From assembly GCA_012026795.1 (NCBI GenBank), contig VEPM01000019.1, positions 18,735 to 82,734 on the forward strand: a stretch of 64,000 nucleotides of DNA, in the 5' to 3' direction. Origin of the DNA: Candidatus Methanoperedens sp. GTDB taxonomy: Archaea > Halobacteriota > Methanosarcinia > Methanosarcinales > Methanoperedenaceae. The notes below the pieces were generated by a model, which worked only from the letters and a program-made list of their open reading frames with translations, searched no databases and was not told the DNA's origin. Both the position numbers and the translations under genes were made by a program. Position 1 is the stretch's first letter, and each line of letters opens with the position of its first letter. Positions 17,492 through 25,309 of this stretch are shown here, piece by piece.

Positions 17492-18189
17492 TTCTCCAAT
17501 TCCCCCTTAAGAATATTAAACTCATATTCATTTCTGGGGTAGAGAGTGATGCTATTTATGGTTTCTATCTTGATGGCTTTTGGATAATGTGATATGCGAA
17601 TATTTCTTTGAAGGGACGATATAAGTAAAAAAATCAAAAAAACAGGCATAGCAATACTAAATATCATCTCTTCCAGGGATGCTGATAATATTATCTTGCG
17701 GTACAAAATCAGTACTTGCAGAAAAACAAATAGCATGATAAAGATAATTAAGACAATATTTAACCATCTATATTTATAAATAGAATTGTCGATAATTTTT
17801 ATAGAATTGATATTATGTTTTGGGATATTGACAGGTTTGAGGAAAGGCGTACTTATCTGAATCTTTTCATGGTCAATCGAAATTTTGAACCTGTCAAAGG
17901 TGGAAAAAAATACAATAAATAAAATGTAAACAGGTATGTAACCAGGAAATCCATTAAATAAATCAACGAATATTAAAATAAAACCTGAAATACCCAGAAT
18001 TAATACAATTGAAAAAGTGCGCCAGTCAAACATCTGGATCGGTATATCCATATTCTCAACCGGGTAATATCTGGATGATCTCTTATTGCTATGGGGGTTA
18101 TCTGTAATAAAAACGTCTTTAACCGTGGAAAAATCTGTTTTCTGCGGGCACCATCCCATCAATTTCCTGACATATTCAAAAGAGACCAT
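17488..18189 (-). CDS. DUF1673-like membrane protein with GWCP motif and PH-like domain
   Basis: 233 aa from the ATG at 18189 (GGGGTG about 9 bases upstream; a TTG at 18216 would add nine residues). Begins VSFEYVRKLMGWCPQ, the signature of this locus, then a linker, the MDIPIQMFDWRTFSIV membrane entry, a helical pair, the PH-like stretch ISIDHEKIQISTPFLKPVNIPKHNINSIKI, another helical pair and the end module RISHYPKAIKI...LYPRNEYEF. It is the full-length version of which the next two genes are variants without GWCP. The GWCPNA opening is what I know from the Methanosarcina DUF1673 family; role unknown. Confidence 0.75.
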   Translation of the reverse strand: MVSFEYVRKLMGWCPQKTDFSTVKDVFITDNPHSNKRSSRYYPVENMDIPIQMFDWRTFSIVLILGISGFILIFVDLFNGFPGYIPVYILFIVFFSTFDRFKISIDHEKIQISTPFLKPVNIPKHNINSIKIIDNSIYKYRWLNIVLIIFIMLFVFLQVLILYRKIILSASLEEMIFSIAMPVFLIFLLISSLQRNIRISHYPKAIKIETINSITLYPRNEYEFNILKGELEK

Positions 18190-18190
18190 T

Positions 18191-18964
18191 TCAATTTGCA
18201 CCCCTGTAATGTTCAATAGAAGCCTGTATTTCAGATGCTGTCGTCTCGTCTGTTATGATCGAATAATAGGATGTGTTCGTTAGTTCATGCCATCTTTTAC
18301 GTCGGTTCTTGTCTTCATACTGAATGTATAACTGTGTATCCAGATTATGATATTCCTTATCTTGCTTGTGTTTCACTAGCAAAAGCCAGGGCAGTAGTGA
18401 AGCAACTGATATGGTCAATTTCCAGTCTCCTGACTTCAATGAGTAAGTAAGCAACATAACAAGCATTGCAGCAAGAAGCAGTAACCCTATTACAATTAGT
18501 CCGATTGGAAGTTTAACGCCTTTTCTTATAGTTATTGATTTAACGTTCCTATAATTTAGCAATACGTCCCTTAGCTCGAAATTTCTTAAATGCACACCGT
18601 TTTCATCAATTAAAATATGCGCCTTAAAAGTTATAGCCACAATGAGGTAAAGTAAGGATAATATTCCAACAAGAACTGGGATCAAGATTGCATAGTCCAG
18701 ATTTCTGGCCACAGCCAATATCAAATTCAGACTGATAACAAGGCAAATAGTGAACAAGATATTGTTAGCAGAAAACATTACATTTTTGGATTGAAATTTT
18801 CCAGCATTTGGTTTACCAGGGGGTTCCTGCGGAAGGTGTGCAAAATCGACGGATGTGGTCTTTTCGTGTATCACCGGATTTGCATTCGGACACCAGCCCA
18901 TAGTACGCTTAATTGCTTCGATATTCAATTTTACCACCTTTTCTTCATGAATATTTCCCGGCAT
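18191..18964 (-). CDS. DUF1673-like membrane protein with GWCPNA motif
   Basis: 257 aa from the ATG at 18964, which has GAGGGAG about 9 bases upstream. An open frame continues upstream to 19153 but that part lies inside the previous gene in another frame. N-terminus LNIEAIKRTMGWCPNANPV, proline-rich linker (PQEPPGKPNAGK), a helical pair, strand region AHILIDENGVHLRNFELRDVLLNYRNVKSITI (PH-like), a second helical pair, and a soluble tail (LYIQYEDKNRRKRWHELTN). The stop is separated by one base from the next ATG. Function unknown. Confidence 0.75.
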   Translation of the reverse strand: MPGNIHEEKVVKLNIEAIKRTMGWCPNANPVIHEKTTSVDFAHLPQEPPGKPNAGKFQSKNVMFSANNILFTICLVISLNLILAVARNLDYAILIPVLVGILSLLYLIVAITFKAHILIDENGVHLRNFELRDVLLNYRNVKSITIRKGVKLPIGLIVIGLLLLAAMLVMLLTYSLKSGDWKLTISVASLLPWLLLVKHKQDKEYHNLDTQLYIQYEDKNRRKRWHELTNTSYYSIITDETTASEIQASIEHYRGAN

Positions 18965-18978
18965 ACATTTTGCTCCCT

Positions 18979-19974
18979 CTACGAAAGCCAGCCAGCGAAA
19001 AATAGCCTGGCCAGTGTGTTGAAAGTCATAATTACTCCAAGAGCCGCAAACAGAAGATGGATTATCTTGCGTCCCATTGAATGACTGCTTTTTGCGGTTA
19101 GTCCTGCCATAGCGCCTGCTACAGCAGATATGGCGGCGAAGAAACCTATCCACTGCTGTGCTGTTTCAGGGATGTAGGAAGGATTAAGAAGAGTAAAAAT
19201 GAGGGATCCGTCAATTAACGCAATAAAGGCGATAGGCAAATCCAGTATACCAAAAATCCTGCTTAGCCATAAAACAGTGACTTCTGCTGTAGGAGGGCGG
19301 ATTCCAATAATATTTTCATTATCGATGCTTTCTAATTTTACTGTTTTTCTGGAGGCTACACTTGCGTTTGGACACCAGCCTATAGAATGCTTAATAAGTT
19401 CAACCAAGCCTGAACCTTCTGTAACTAACTTCTGTCCATATTTTTTATTGAACCGTATGCTCAAAAAGCTTGGAATCGAGGGAAGTAATGCAAAAATGAA
19501 CGCCCAATAAATGCTCCATTCCATTTTATAATTATCATTCAATAAAGAAAGCTCAAGAATAATCACAGCAAATAGCCCTGAAAGCAGGATTACATTAAAA
19601 TAACAGAGTTTAGAATATAATTTTCTAAAGATGAGAATATTATAAATTAACACAATAGTTGTAACTGAGAACAGCATACTTGCTACTGATAAAGTAATAT
19701 CTGCCAAAAAAGATCCGTAGTTTAGCGCAAGATATGATATATTGTGAAGGTCGAAAGCTTGATAAACGCTCATCGGTAAAATAAACAAAGACGCAAACAG
19801 CAGAGTAAAAACATGCCCGATGATTAATAAATCTAATTTCCATTTTTTAACAGGTAAACCGGCATTTATTGACTCTATTTTATATTCTACGTACCCTATT
19901 TTTTGCTCTGTTATACTTGCATTCGGACACCAGCCCATCATTTTCTTAACATTTTCCATTAAATTTATCATCAT
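18979..19974 (-). CDS. Double DUF1673-like membrane protein with two GWCPNA motifs
   Basis: 331 aa that reads as two units joined: GWCPNA at residues 14-19 (VKKMMGWCPNASITEQ) and again at 199-204 (LIKHSIGWCPNASVASR), each followed by membrane helices (four or five in the first half, four in the second). The first unit has no evident PH-like strand segment, and the second lacks one too, so both may be shortened. This could be a gene fusion or an old duplication with loss of the intervening stop. Its ATG overlaps the regulator stop by four bases. Function unknown. Confidence 0.75.
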   Translation of the reverse strand: MMINLMENVKKMMGWCPNASITEQKIGYVEYKIESINAGLPVKKWKLDLLIIGHVFTLLFASLFILPMSVYQAFDLHNISYLALNYGSFLADITLSVASMLFSVTTIVLIYNILIFRKLYSKLCYFNVILLSGLFAVIILELSLLNDNYKMEWSIYWAFIFALLPSIPSFLSIRFNKKYGQKLVTEGSGLVELIKHSIGWCPNASVASRKTVKLESIDNENIIGIRPPTAEVTVLWLSRIFGILDLPIAFIALIDGSLIFTLLNPSYIPETAQQWIGFFAAISAVAGAMAGLTAKSSHSMGRKIIHLLFAALGVIMTFNTLARLFFAGWLS

Positions 19975-20417
19975 GCCAGCCCCCTCAACTTCTCAAAAAG
20001 TTCCTCAGCCAGCTTCGTTGGATCGTCAGTTTTTTCAAGCTGAAGCTTCATCTCATCAGCAAAATCCCACAGCAGTTCAATGCATTGTGCATATCTTGTA
20101 CAGGTGCCGCAATTCCCTTCATGCTCGTACCATACCTGCATTCCATGCTTTGCAGATACGAAAATTATGGCGCTGGCATTAAAGGGCACAGAATGCCCGA
20201 ACAGGATGCCTCGATCCGTGTTTATCTTCTCTACCTCTATCTGGTTTGCGCGCGCCATCTCAACAAGGGTTTTTTCTATCCTTTCATCCATCGTGAGGAG
20301 CGCCTTTGAAACAGCCTGTTTGGAGATTTTGAACAGACGCGCTATGTCAATGCTGAGAATACCGCTGCGCCTCAGCCTCCAGAACTCAAACTGCTTGTCA
20401 TTTAAAGGAAGGAACAT
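19971..20417 (-). CDS. Helix-turn-helix regulator with Cys motif, first gene of the GWCPNA operon
   Basis: 148 aa. The N-terminal HTH is clear (QFEFWRLRRSGILSIDIARLF, then KISKQAVSKALLTMDERI, the recognition helix region). The C-terminal half has a GILFGHSVPFNASAIIFVSA segment and CGTCTRYAQC, a CxxC-x5-C motif that could hold zinc or an iron-sulfur cluster and act as sensor. It heads a seven-gene operon of overlapping membrane-protein genes. A perfect 8-bp palindrome ends three bases before its ATG, which suggests autoregulation. Ligand unknown. Confidence 0.85.
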   Translation of the reverse strand: MFLPLNDKQFEFWRLRRSGILSIDIARLFKISKQAVSKALLTMDERIEKTLVEMARANQIEVEKINTDRGILFGHSVPFNASAIIFVSAKHGMQVWYEHEGNCGTCTRYAQCIELLWDFADEMKLQLEKTDDPTKLAEELFEKLRGLA

Positions 20418-20419
20418 GT

Positions 20420-20441
20420 GTCAATATATGAGTATTGACAA
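20420..20441. promoter_or_regulatory. Perfect palindrome, probable operator of the GWCPNA operon
   Basis: TGTCAATA (20420-20427), spacer TATGAG, TATTGACA (20434-20441). It sits two bases from the ATG (20417-20415) of the HTH gene, inside the leader, with a TATA-like TTTATATTG further upstream overlapping its outer arm. A further half-like site TGTCATAA lies just beyond. A bound regulator would block transcription or loading at the start codon. Confidence 0.6.
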
Positions 20442-20638
20442 TATAAAGATTATGACACATTATCCTGGAAGGTATTAATTACCCCCTCTAAATTAAATGG
20501 TAAATAGAAAAAAATATTTTTAGTGAAGCCTCTACAATATTTGATATTTTTGAATAATGATATTCATAATTGTATAATCAGCCATGTTAATGCTCAGTAA
20601 TAAGCCTATATAAACTGTCAAAACAAAAAAGAGTTATT

Positions 20639-21982
20639 ATGGATGAACCAACTAACGATAAAACCTCGCCGGATAAAGCGGATGTAATAATCATAGGCGG
20701 GGGTGCATCCGGACTTGAAGCCGGAAAGGAAATAGCAAAAGCAGGGAAAAAAGTTTATGTGATCGAGGCCCGGAACAGGCTTGGTGGCAGGATACATACT
20801 TTAACCGTTCCAGGTTTTTCAAGACCTTTAGAAACAGGCGCAGAATTTGTCCACGGTGACATGCCTGCAACTCAATCGTTGTTAAGAGAGGGCGGTATCA
20901 GGTTCTACCCTATTGCGGGAAAATACTATATGATTAAAAACGGAAAATTCCAGGAACATGAAAATCTCTGGACCACTTTCCCGATACTTCTTTCAAAATC
21001 AGATTCACTTAAACAGGATATGCCTTTCAGTAAATTTTTGGATCAGTACCTGAACGAAGAGAAATATAAAACCACACGGGAAATTGCCAGAAGTTTCGTA
21101 GAAGGTTATGATGCGGCCGATATTAAAAGAGCCAGCACATTTGCTCTGAGGGAAGAATGGAAAATTTTCGGCCAGTCGGACCAGTACCGTTTGAAGGGTG
21201 GTTACATTAAGCTTATAGACTTTCTTTCAAAGGAAATATTAAAGCATAACGGTGCAATCTTTTTGTCAACTGTTGCAAAAGAAATCCGGTGGAAGCCAGG
21301 CAGCGTTGAAGTTATTAGTGACAGAGGTAAAATTTATTCAGCGCGCAAAGCGTTGATTACTGTACCGCTTGGAGTTCTTCAATCAGAACCGGACGATGAA
21401 GCTTACCTTCATTTTTCCCCCGGATTGCCTGAAAAACTGGAGGCAGCAAAATCAATCGGGTACGGCACTGCTATAAAAGTATTTCTCGAATTCAAGTATG
21501 CTTTCTGGGAATCATCTGAAAATCAAATACGTAAGACGCCTGAGCTTGGTCTTCTTATTTCCGATACTTCTTTTACTGCCTGCTGGACCCAACTGCCTGA
21601 TAAGACCCCCCTTCTTACAGGATGGCTTGCAGGTCCGCAGGCGGAGAAATATAAAAACACATCTGATGAGAACATGATAACTATGGCACTCGATGCTCTG
21701 TGTTATATTTTTAATACAAACAGATCATTCCTCATAAAGAATCTGCGCGCAGGAAAGGCTGTAAACTGGCAGACCGATCCTTTTTCGCTTGGGGCTTATT
21801 CTTATGCAACCGTAGGGTCAAATGAAGCAAAAAAGATATTAGCCCGGCCAGTTGAAGATACATTATTTTTTGCCGGGGAAGCCCTGTCGGAAGGCACCGC
21901 TATGGGAACATTGGAAGAAGCACTTGCGAACGGAAAGAAAACAGCTAAGGAATTATGCGGAGGATGGGATTCGAACCCATGA
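20639..21982 (+). CDS. Flavin-containing amine oxidase
   Basis: FAD-dependent oxidase of the monoamine/polyamine oxidase family, 447 aa. Dinucleotide fold VIIIGGGASGLEAGKEIAKAG with the following EARNRLGGRI fingerprint, the ETGAEFVHG substrate-side motif, and the C-terminal FAD motif LFFAGEALSEGTAMGTLEEAL (here GEA replaces the common GEH/GET). A full-length, intact enzyme with no signal peptide, presumably cytoplasmic. The last residues (ELCGGWDSNP) are encoded by the complement of the tRNA-Leu 3' half, so the real or ancestral C-terminus may have ended earlier. It stands alone; the amine substrate is unknown. In an anaerobe the electron acceptor may not be O2. Confidence 0.9.
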   Translation: MDEPTNDKTSPDKADVIIIGGGASGLEAGKEIAKAGKKVYVIEARNRLGGRIHTLTVPGFSRPLETGAEFVHGDMPATQSLLREGGIRFYPIAGKYYMIKNGKFQEHENLWTTFPILLSKSDSLKQDMPFSKFLDQYLNEEKYKTTREIARSFVEGYDAADIKRASTFALREEWKIFGQSDQYRLKGGYIKLIDFLSKEILKHNGAIFLSTVAKEIRWKPGSVEVISDRGKIYSARKALITVPLGVLQSEPDDEAYLHFSPGLPEKLEAAKSIGYGTAIKVFLEFKYAFWESSENQIRKTPELGLLISDTSFTACWTQLPDKTPLLTGWLAGPQAEKYKNTSDENMITMALDALCYIFNTNRSFLIKNLRAGKAVNWQTDPFSLGAYSYATVGSNEAKKILARPVEDTLFFAGEALSEGTAMGTLEEALANGKKTAKELCGGWDSNP

Positions 21983-22040
21983 ACTCCTGCGAGACAGGAC
22001 CCTAAATCCTGCGCCTTTGACCTGGCTGGGCGACCTCCGC
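21956..22040 (-). tRNA. tRNA-Leu (anticodon TAG)
   Basis: On the minus strand the acceptor stem GCGGAGG/CCTCCGC closes a class II tRNA with a long variable arm, D-arm GCCCAGCCAGGTC, anticodon stem CAGGA/TCCTG around loop TTTAGGG (anticodon TAG) and T-arm GGGTTCGAATCCC. Discriminator A at 21956; CCA is not encoded and there is no intron. It overlaps the end of the amine oxidase gene by 27 bases on the opposite strand. Confidence 0.95.
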
Positions 22041-22178
22041 GCGAGCCTTCAGATGATTCTTATTACATAAAGCTTTGATGTCTGGAATAAGGAAAATTCT
22101 TAAAATAGAAATAGTTATGATGTGCGTGGGCAGGTAACCGATTTTACCCTTAACCTCACTCCCCCAACCTGCCGCAGC

Positions 22179-22236
22179 ACTACAATCATAATGTTGTAGT
22201 AGCACCCTGAAATAGTTAGTTATCATAAGGTGCTAC
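22179..22236. other. Two adjacent stem-loops in a 278-base gene-free stretch
   Basis: ACTACAA (22179-22185) pairs with TTGTAGT (22194-22200), and GTAGCACC (22199-22206) pairs perfectly with GGTGCTAC (22229-22236). On the plus strand a T run follows at 22252-22257. The stretch 22041-22318 lies between tRNA-Leu and tatC and holds no open frame I can support. The hairpins may be a small RNA or a terminator for tatC, which is transcribed towards it. Confidence 0.4.
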
Positions 22237-22318
22237 CAGAACACTAAAACCTTTTTTAGACTTTAGATGCAAGTGACCTATTGTTTACATGCTTGAATAT
22301 TTCTTAAAATTATGAAAC

Positions 22319-23221
22319 TCATTTTCCTGTTAATATCATTACTACCAGGCTTGCTTCATACAGTATTATAAACGGCAGCGCGACCATTATCTGCGTGAAC
22401 ATGGTGGGGTCGGGTGTTACCCAGGCTGCGATTATCAGAAGTATGACGTATGCATGCCTTCTGTAATGAGCAAGCGTTTTCCTGGATGTAACCCCGATAT
22501 GGACAAGAAAAGTCAATATCACGGGTAATTCAAAAGCTATTCCAAGGATCACCGTTGTCATTACAATAAAAGAGATGAATTCATAAATTGAAAAAGTCGC
22601 ATTTATCCCCAGGTTCATGGCGTCCTGATAAAGGAAACTCAGGAAAAAAGGAAGCATATACAAATATGCATATCCTGCACCAATCAAGAACAGAGCTATT
22701 GAAGTAGTTATCGCTATAACAATAAGCGATCTTTTTTCTCGTATAAATGGGAGGCTGGTTAGCCTGCCTCTTGCTCCCCTGTAAACGTAATATAGTATGA
22801 GAGGAGAGACTACCAGAAAACCGAATATAAGGGACATCTTGAATTCAAGCATAATTACTTCCATAGGGGTTAGATAAATAATATTCGGCTTATATAAATT
22901 TAGGTTCTGGGAAACATTTAAAATATCATTTGAGACCCTCGTCAGGTTCTGGGCAATTACGGAATTTATGGAATTTACGGAATTATTATCAGCAAGCCTT
23001 TTTGATATCAATACAATTTCATTGGAAATTTCAAGCAATTGTTTAGCCGAATCCGGTCTATCCTGTATGTTCAAACGCCAGAACATATCAGTTTCTATTT
23101 TTTTAATTACCCCTCCCATATATGAAAAAGATATAAGCGCCCCTGCCCCGAAAACAGCGACAAGATAAATTATATTTTTTTTAATCTGAGAAATTATTGA
23201 AAAGATCCCTTCAAAATTCAT
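22319..23221 (-). CDS. tatC: Sec-independent protein translocase TatC (with enlarged first external loop)
   Basis: TatC is the receptor of the twin-arginine pathway that exports folded, cofactor-bearing proteins. Family landmarks are YLTPMEVIMLEFKMSLIFG with the conserved Pro and Glu, the helix pair LILYYVYRGA, and near the C-terminus RRHAYVILLIIAAWVTPDPTMFTQIMVALPFIILYE. The protein is 300 aa, longer than the usual ~250, because about 70 extra residues (~40-115, polar, NNSVNSINSV) lie between helix 1 and the conserved core. No TatA is adjacent. A Tat substrate, the multicopper oxidase, is encoded 2 kb away. Overlap with nadX is absent; 1 base separates them. Confidence 0.9.
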   Translation of the reverse strand: MNFEGIFSIISQIKKNIIYLVAVFGAGALISFSYMGGVIKKIETDMFWRLNIQDRPDSAKQLLEISNEIVLISKRLADNNSVNSINSVIAQNLTRVSNDILNVSQNLNLYKPNIIYLTPMEVIMLEFKMSLIFGFLVVSPLILYYVYRGARGRLTSLPFIREKRSLIVIAITTSIALFLIGAGYAYLYMLPFFLSFLYQDAMNLGINATFSIYEFISFIVMTTVILGIAFELPVILTFLVHIGVTSRKTLAHYRRHAYVILLIIAAWVTPDPTMFTQIMVALPFIILYEASLVVMILTGK

Positions 23222-23222
23222 T

Positions 23223-24035
23223 TTAAGTCCCTATCTGTAATGGTTCCGTTATTTTTTTCAAAGTTGCGATTGCAGATAGTGCTGCAAGAAAACTTGTCCT
23301 TGGGTTGTCAGGTGACGGGATATTTTCTATGCGCGATGTGAACATCCCAAAATCCCCGATAACCGTAATTTCATGAATGTTCCTTGAAGCCTCAGGATCA
23401 ACATAAACTTTCACATGTGTTTTTTCAGCCCCGATCCCTGCAAGGCTCAATGATGCGGCTACATTGACATTTGCCGGGAATGACCTGACTGCTTCCTTTG
23501 CATTTCCTTCAAATATCAGGGTCTTTTCATGAAAAGAACCGGGATCAATATTGTTTTCAACGATAAAAGGAGCGCCACTTAATCCTTTCGGGTTTTTTGT
23601 GGTTGAAAGAATAACTTTATCTATTGTTGCTATCGATGCTGATTTTAAACCATCGATACCGGATATGGCTCCTGAAGGTACATAAATCCTGCAATCATTT
23701 TTCCTGGCAGCCATTGTAAATCCATTCAACAAATCCGGGTCCATGAGAGCGCCTGCACTCATAACCATGAGATCTTTTCCCTGTTCCAGAACCAAAAGCC
23801 CAAGTTCTCTCACTGCGGCCTGGGAAGCACACTCCACGACAATATCTGCTTTTGATATTAATTCTGCAGGCTGGGAGATCACAGGTTTATTTTCAAGTGA
23901 CCCGAATAAATTCTCACAATGCTCACTACTCCTGTCATAAATTGCTACAAGCTGTGCGTTTATATTCCCGGTATCTATGGCCTTGCATATCCTGGCACCT
24001 ATTGCACCGCAGCCGATAACTCCAATTTTAAGCAT
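23223..24035 (-). CDS. nadX: L-aspartate dehydrogenase NadX
   Basis: NAD(P)-dependent oxidation of aspartate to iminoaspartate, the first step of NAD synthesis where NadB is absent. Rossmann motif GVIGCGAIGARICKAID at the N-terminus, ECASQAAVRE, the GALMDPDLLNG and VPSGAISGIDGLKSA segments that hold the active site, and FPANVNVAASLSLAG typical of the family. 270 aa is the normal size. Divergent from nadC, 79 bases between starts, which makes a shared control region likely. nadA is not in the window. Confidence 0.94.
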   Translation of the reverse strand: MLKIGVIGCGAIGARICKAIDTGNINAQLVAIYDRSSEHCENLFGSLENKPVISQPAELISKADIVVECASQAAVRELGLLVLEQGKDLMVMSAGALMDPDLLNGFTMAARKNDCRIYVPSGAISGIDGLKSASIATIDKVILSTTKNPKGLSGAPFIVENNIDPGSFHEKTLIFEGNAKEAVRSFPANVNVAASLSLAGIGAEKTHVKVYVDPEASRNIHEITVIGDFGMFTSRIENIPSPDNPRTSFLAALSAIATLKKITEPLQIGT

Positions 24036-24114
24036 ATATTTACTGATATGTTTCCTGATAATTTAACAGTAGCCTATAAGTCATCTCTGGATAATTAATC
24101 AGAGGGATTTGATT

Positions 24115-24954
24115 ATGCTATTAACTGAACTGGAACGTTTTGTTGAAGAAGATATCGGCTACGATGATATTTCATGCAATATAATTCCGGATTGCAGGGT
24201 CAGAGCAGAAGTTATCGCTAAGGAATTCGGAATTGTTGCAGGTTTAGCTGAAGCCACGCAGATCTTTGAATATTTTGAAGTTTTTCCTGCTACGGATTTC
24301 CAGGATGGGGACCTGGTAAAAGAAAACGAAGTCATTTTCAGCCTCGATGGCGGGGCAAGATCAATACTTAAAGCAGAAAGGCTTGCATTGAATTTCCTGG
24401 GAAGAATGAGTGGTATCGCAACCCTTACGCGCGAGTATGTGGAAAGAGCCGGAGGGCCAAGGATCGCAGGTACCAGGAAAACGACGCCAGGATTCCGGAA
24501 ATTTGAAAAAAAAGCAATCGTGGCGGGGGGTGGAGATCCTCACAGGTATAATCTTTCAGATGCTGTCATGATAAAAGATAACCATATTGCTGTGATCGGG
24601 CTTGAAAAAGCCATAACAGCAGCTAAAAAAGCAGCAAGTTTCACGAAGAAAATAGAAGTTGAAGTGGAAACAGCAGATGATGCAGTCATAGCTGCAAACA
24701 TGGGCGCGGATATTATAATGTTCGATAACATGACAGTGAAGGAAATTCAAAAGGCGGTAAATATACTTGAAGAAAAAGGGCTAAGGGACGGTATCACACT
24801 TGAAGCATCTGGCGGCATATCCATTGAAAACGTGGATAAATATGCAAGGACAACGGTTGATGTTATTTCGATCGGAGCGCTAACACATTCATCGAACTGG
24901 CTTGATGTCAGCCTTCGGATTAATTCAGTTATACCGGAATCAGAAATTTTATAG
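24115..24954 (+). CDS. nadC: Nicotinate-nucleotide pyrophosphorylase (quinolinate phosphoribosyltransferase) NadC
   Basis: Converts quinolinate and PRPP to nicotinate mononucleotide and CO2. Conserved parts: ERFVEEDIGYDDISCNIIP, SLDGGARSILKAERLALNFLG, RIAGTRKTTPGFRKFEKKAI with the quinolinate-binding Arg/Lys, GGDPHRYNLSDAVMIKDNHI and the C-terminal LEASGGISIENV and SIGALTHSS. Start chosen at ATG 24115 (GAGGG at 24102-24106) rather than the in-frame TTG at 24109. Works with NadX across the shared promoter region. Confidence 0.96.
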   Translation: MLLTELERFVEEDIGYDDISCNIIPDCRVRAEVIAKEFGIVAGLAEATQIFEYFEVFPATDFQDGDLVKENEVIFSLDGGARSILKAERLALNFLGRMSGIATLTREYVERAGGPRIAGTRKTTPGFRKFEKKAIVAGGGDPHRYNLSDAVMIKDNHIAVIGLEKAITAAKKAASFTKKIEVEVETADDAVIAANMGADIIMFDNMTVKEIQKAVNILEEKGLRDGITLEASGGISIENVDKYARTTVDVISIGALTHSSNWLDVSLRINSVIPESEIL

Positions 24955-24999
24955 GAAAGAATAAAATACTCTTGAGGATATCTAAGGCCACGCACCTGC

Positions 25000-25074
25000 G
25001 GGGTCGTAGGGTAGCTTGGTCCATCCTTCATGCTTGGGGTGCATGAGACCTGAGTTCAAATCTCAGCGACCCCA
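25000..25074 (+). tRNA. tRNA-Pro (anticodon GGG)
   Basis: Acceptor stem GGGGTCG/CGACCCC, D-arm TAGGGTAGCTTGGTCCATCC, anticodon stem CATGC/GCATG around TTGGGGT (anticodon GGG), T-arm GAGTTCAAATCTC. Discriminator A at 25074; CCA not encoded, no intron. 215 bases of AT-rich DNA follow before the oxidase gene, with no open frame I can support. Confidence 0.95.
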
Positions 25075-25309
25075 TAAAATCTTTCATTTATTTTTAGGCA
25101 AAGCTACTTGGGTCACAATTTCAAATAGATAAGTAAAATATAAATACCATGATAACTGAATAAATTGTGATAGGATGTGGAATTAGATTTGACCAACAAA
25201 TTATATCATTACAATAAAGGGATTTTGTAACAACGACTTCCAGTGCAAATTACATCTTTTTGCCACATTCCTAAAAGCTGGGAAATTAGTGAAAATTGGA
25301 GTGACAAAT

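Noticed and set aside
18191..19153. 320-aa start at 19153 for the second GWCPNA gene
   Set aside because: The first 63 residues come from another frame of the previous gene; the ATG at 18964 has a strong Shine-Dalgarno and the family-like start.
21852..22070. 72-codon frame reading through tRNA-Leu
   Set aside because: Translated complement of the tRNA (RTHELLRDRTLNP), a known artefact.
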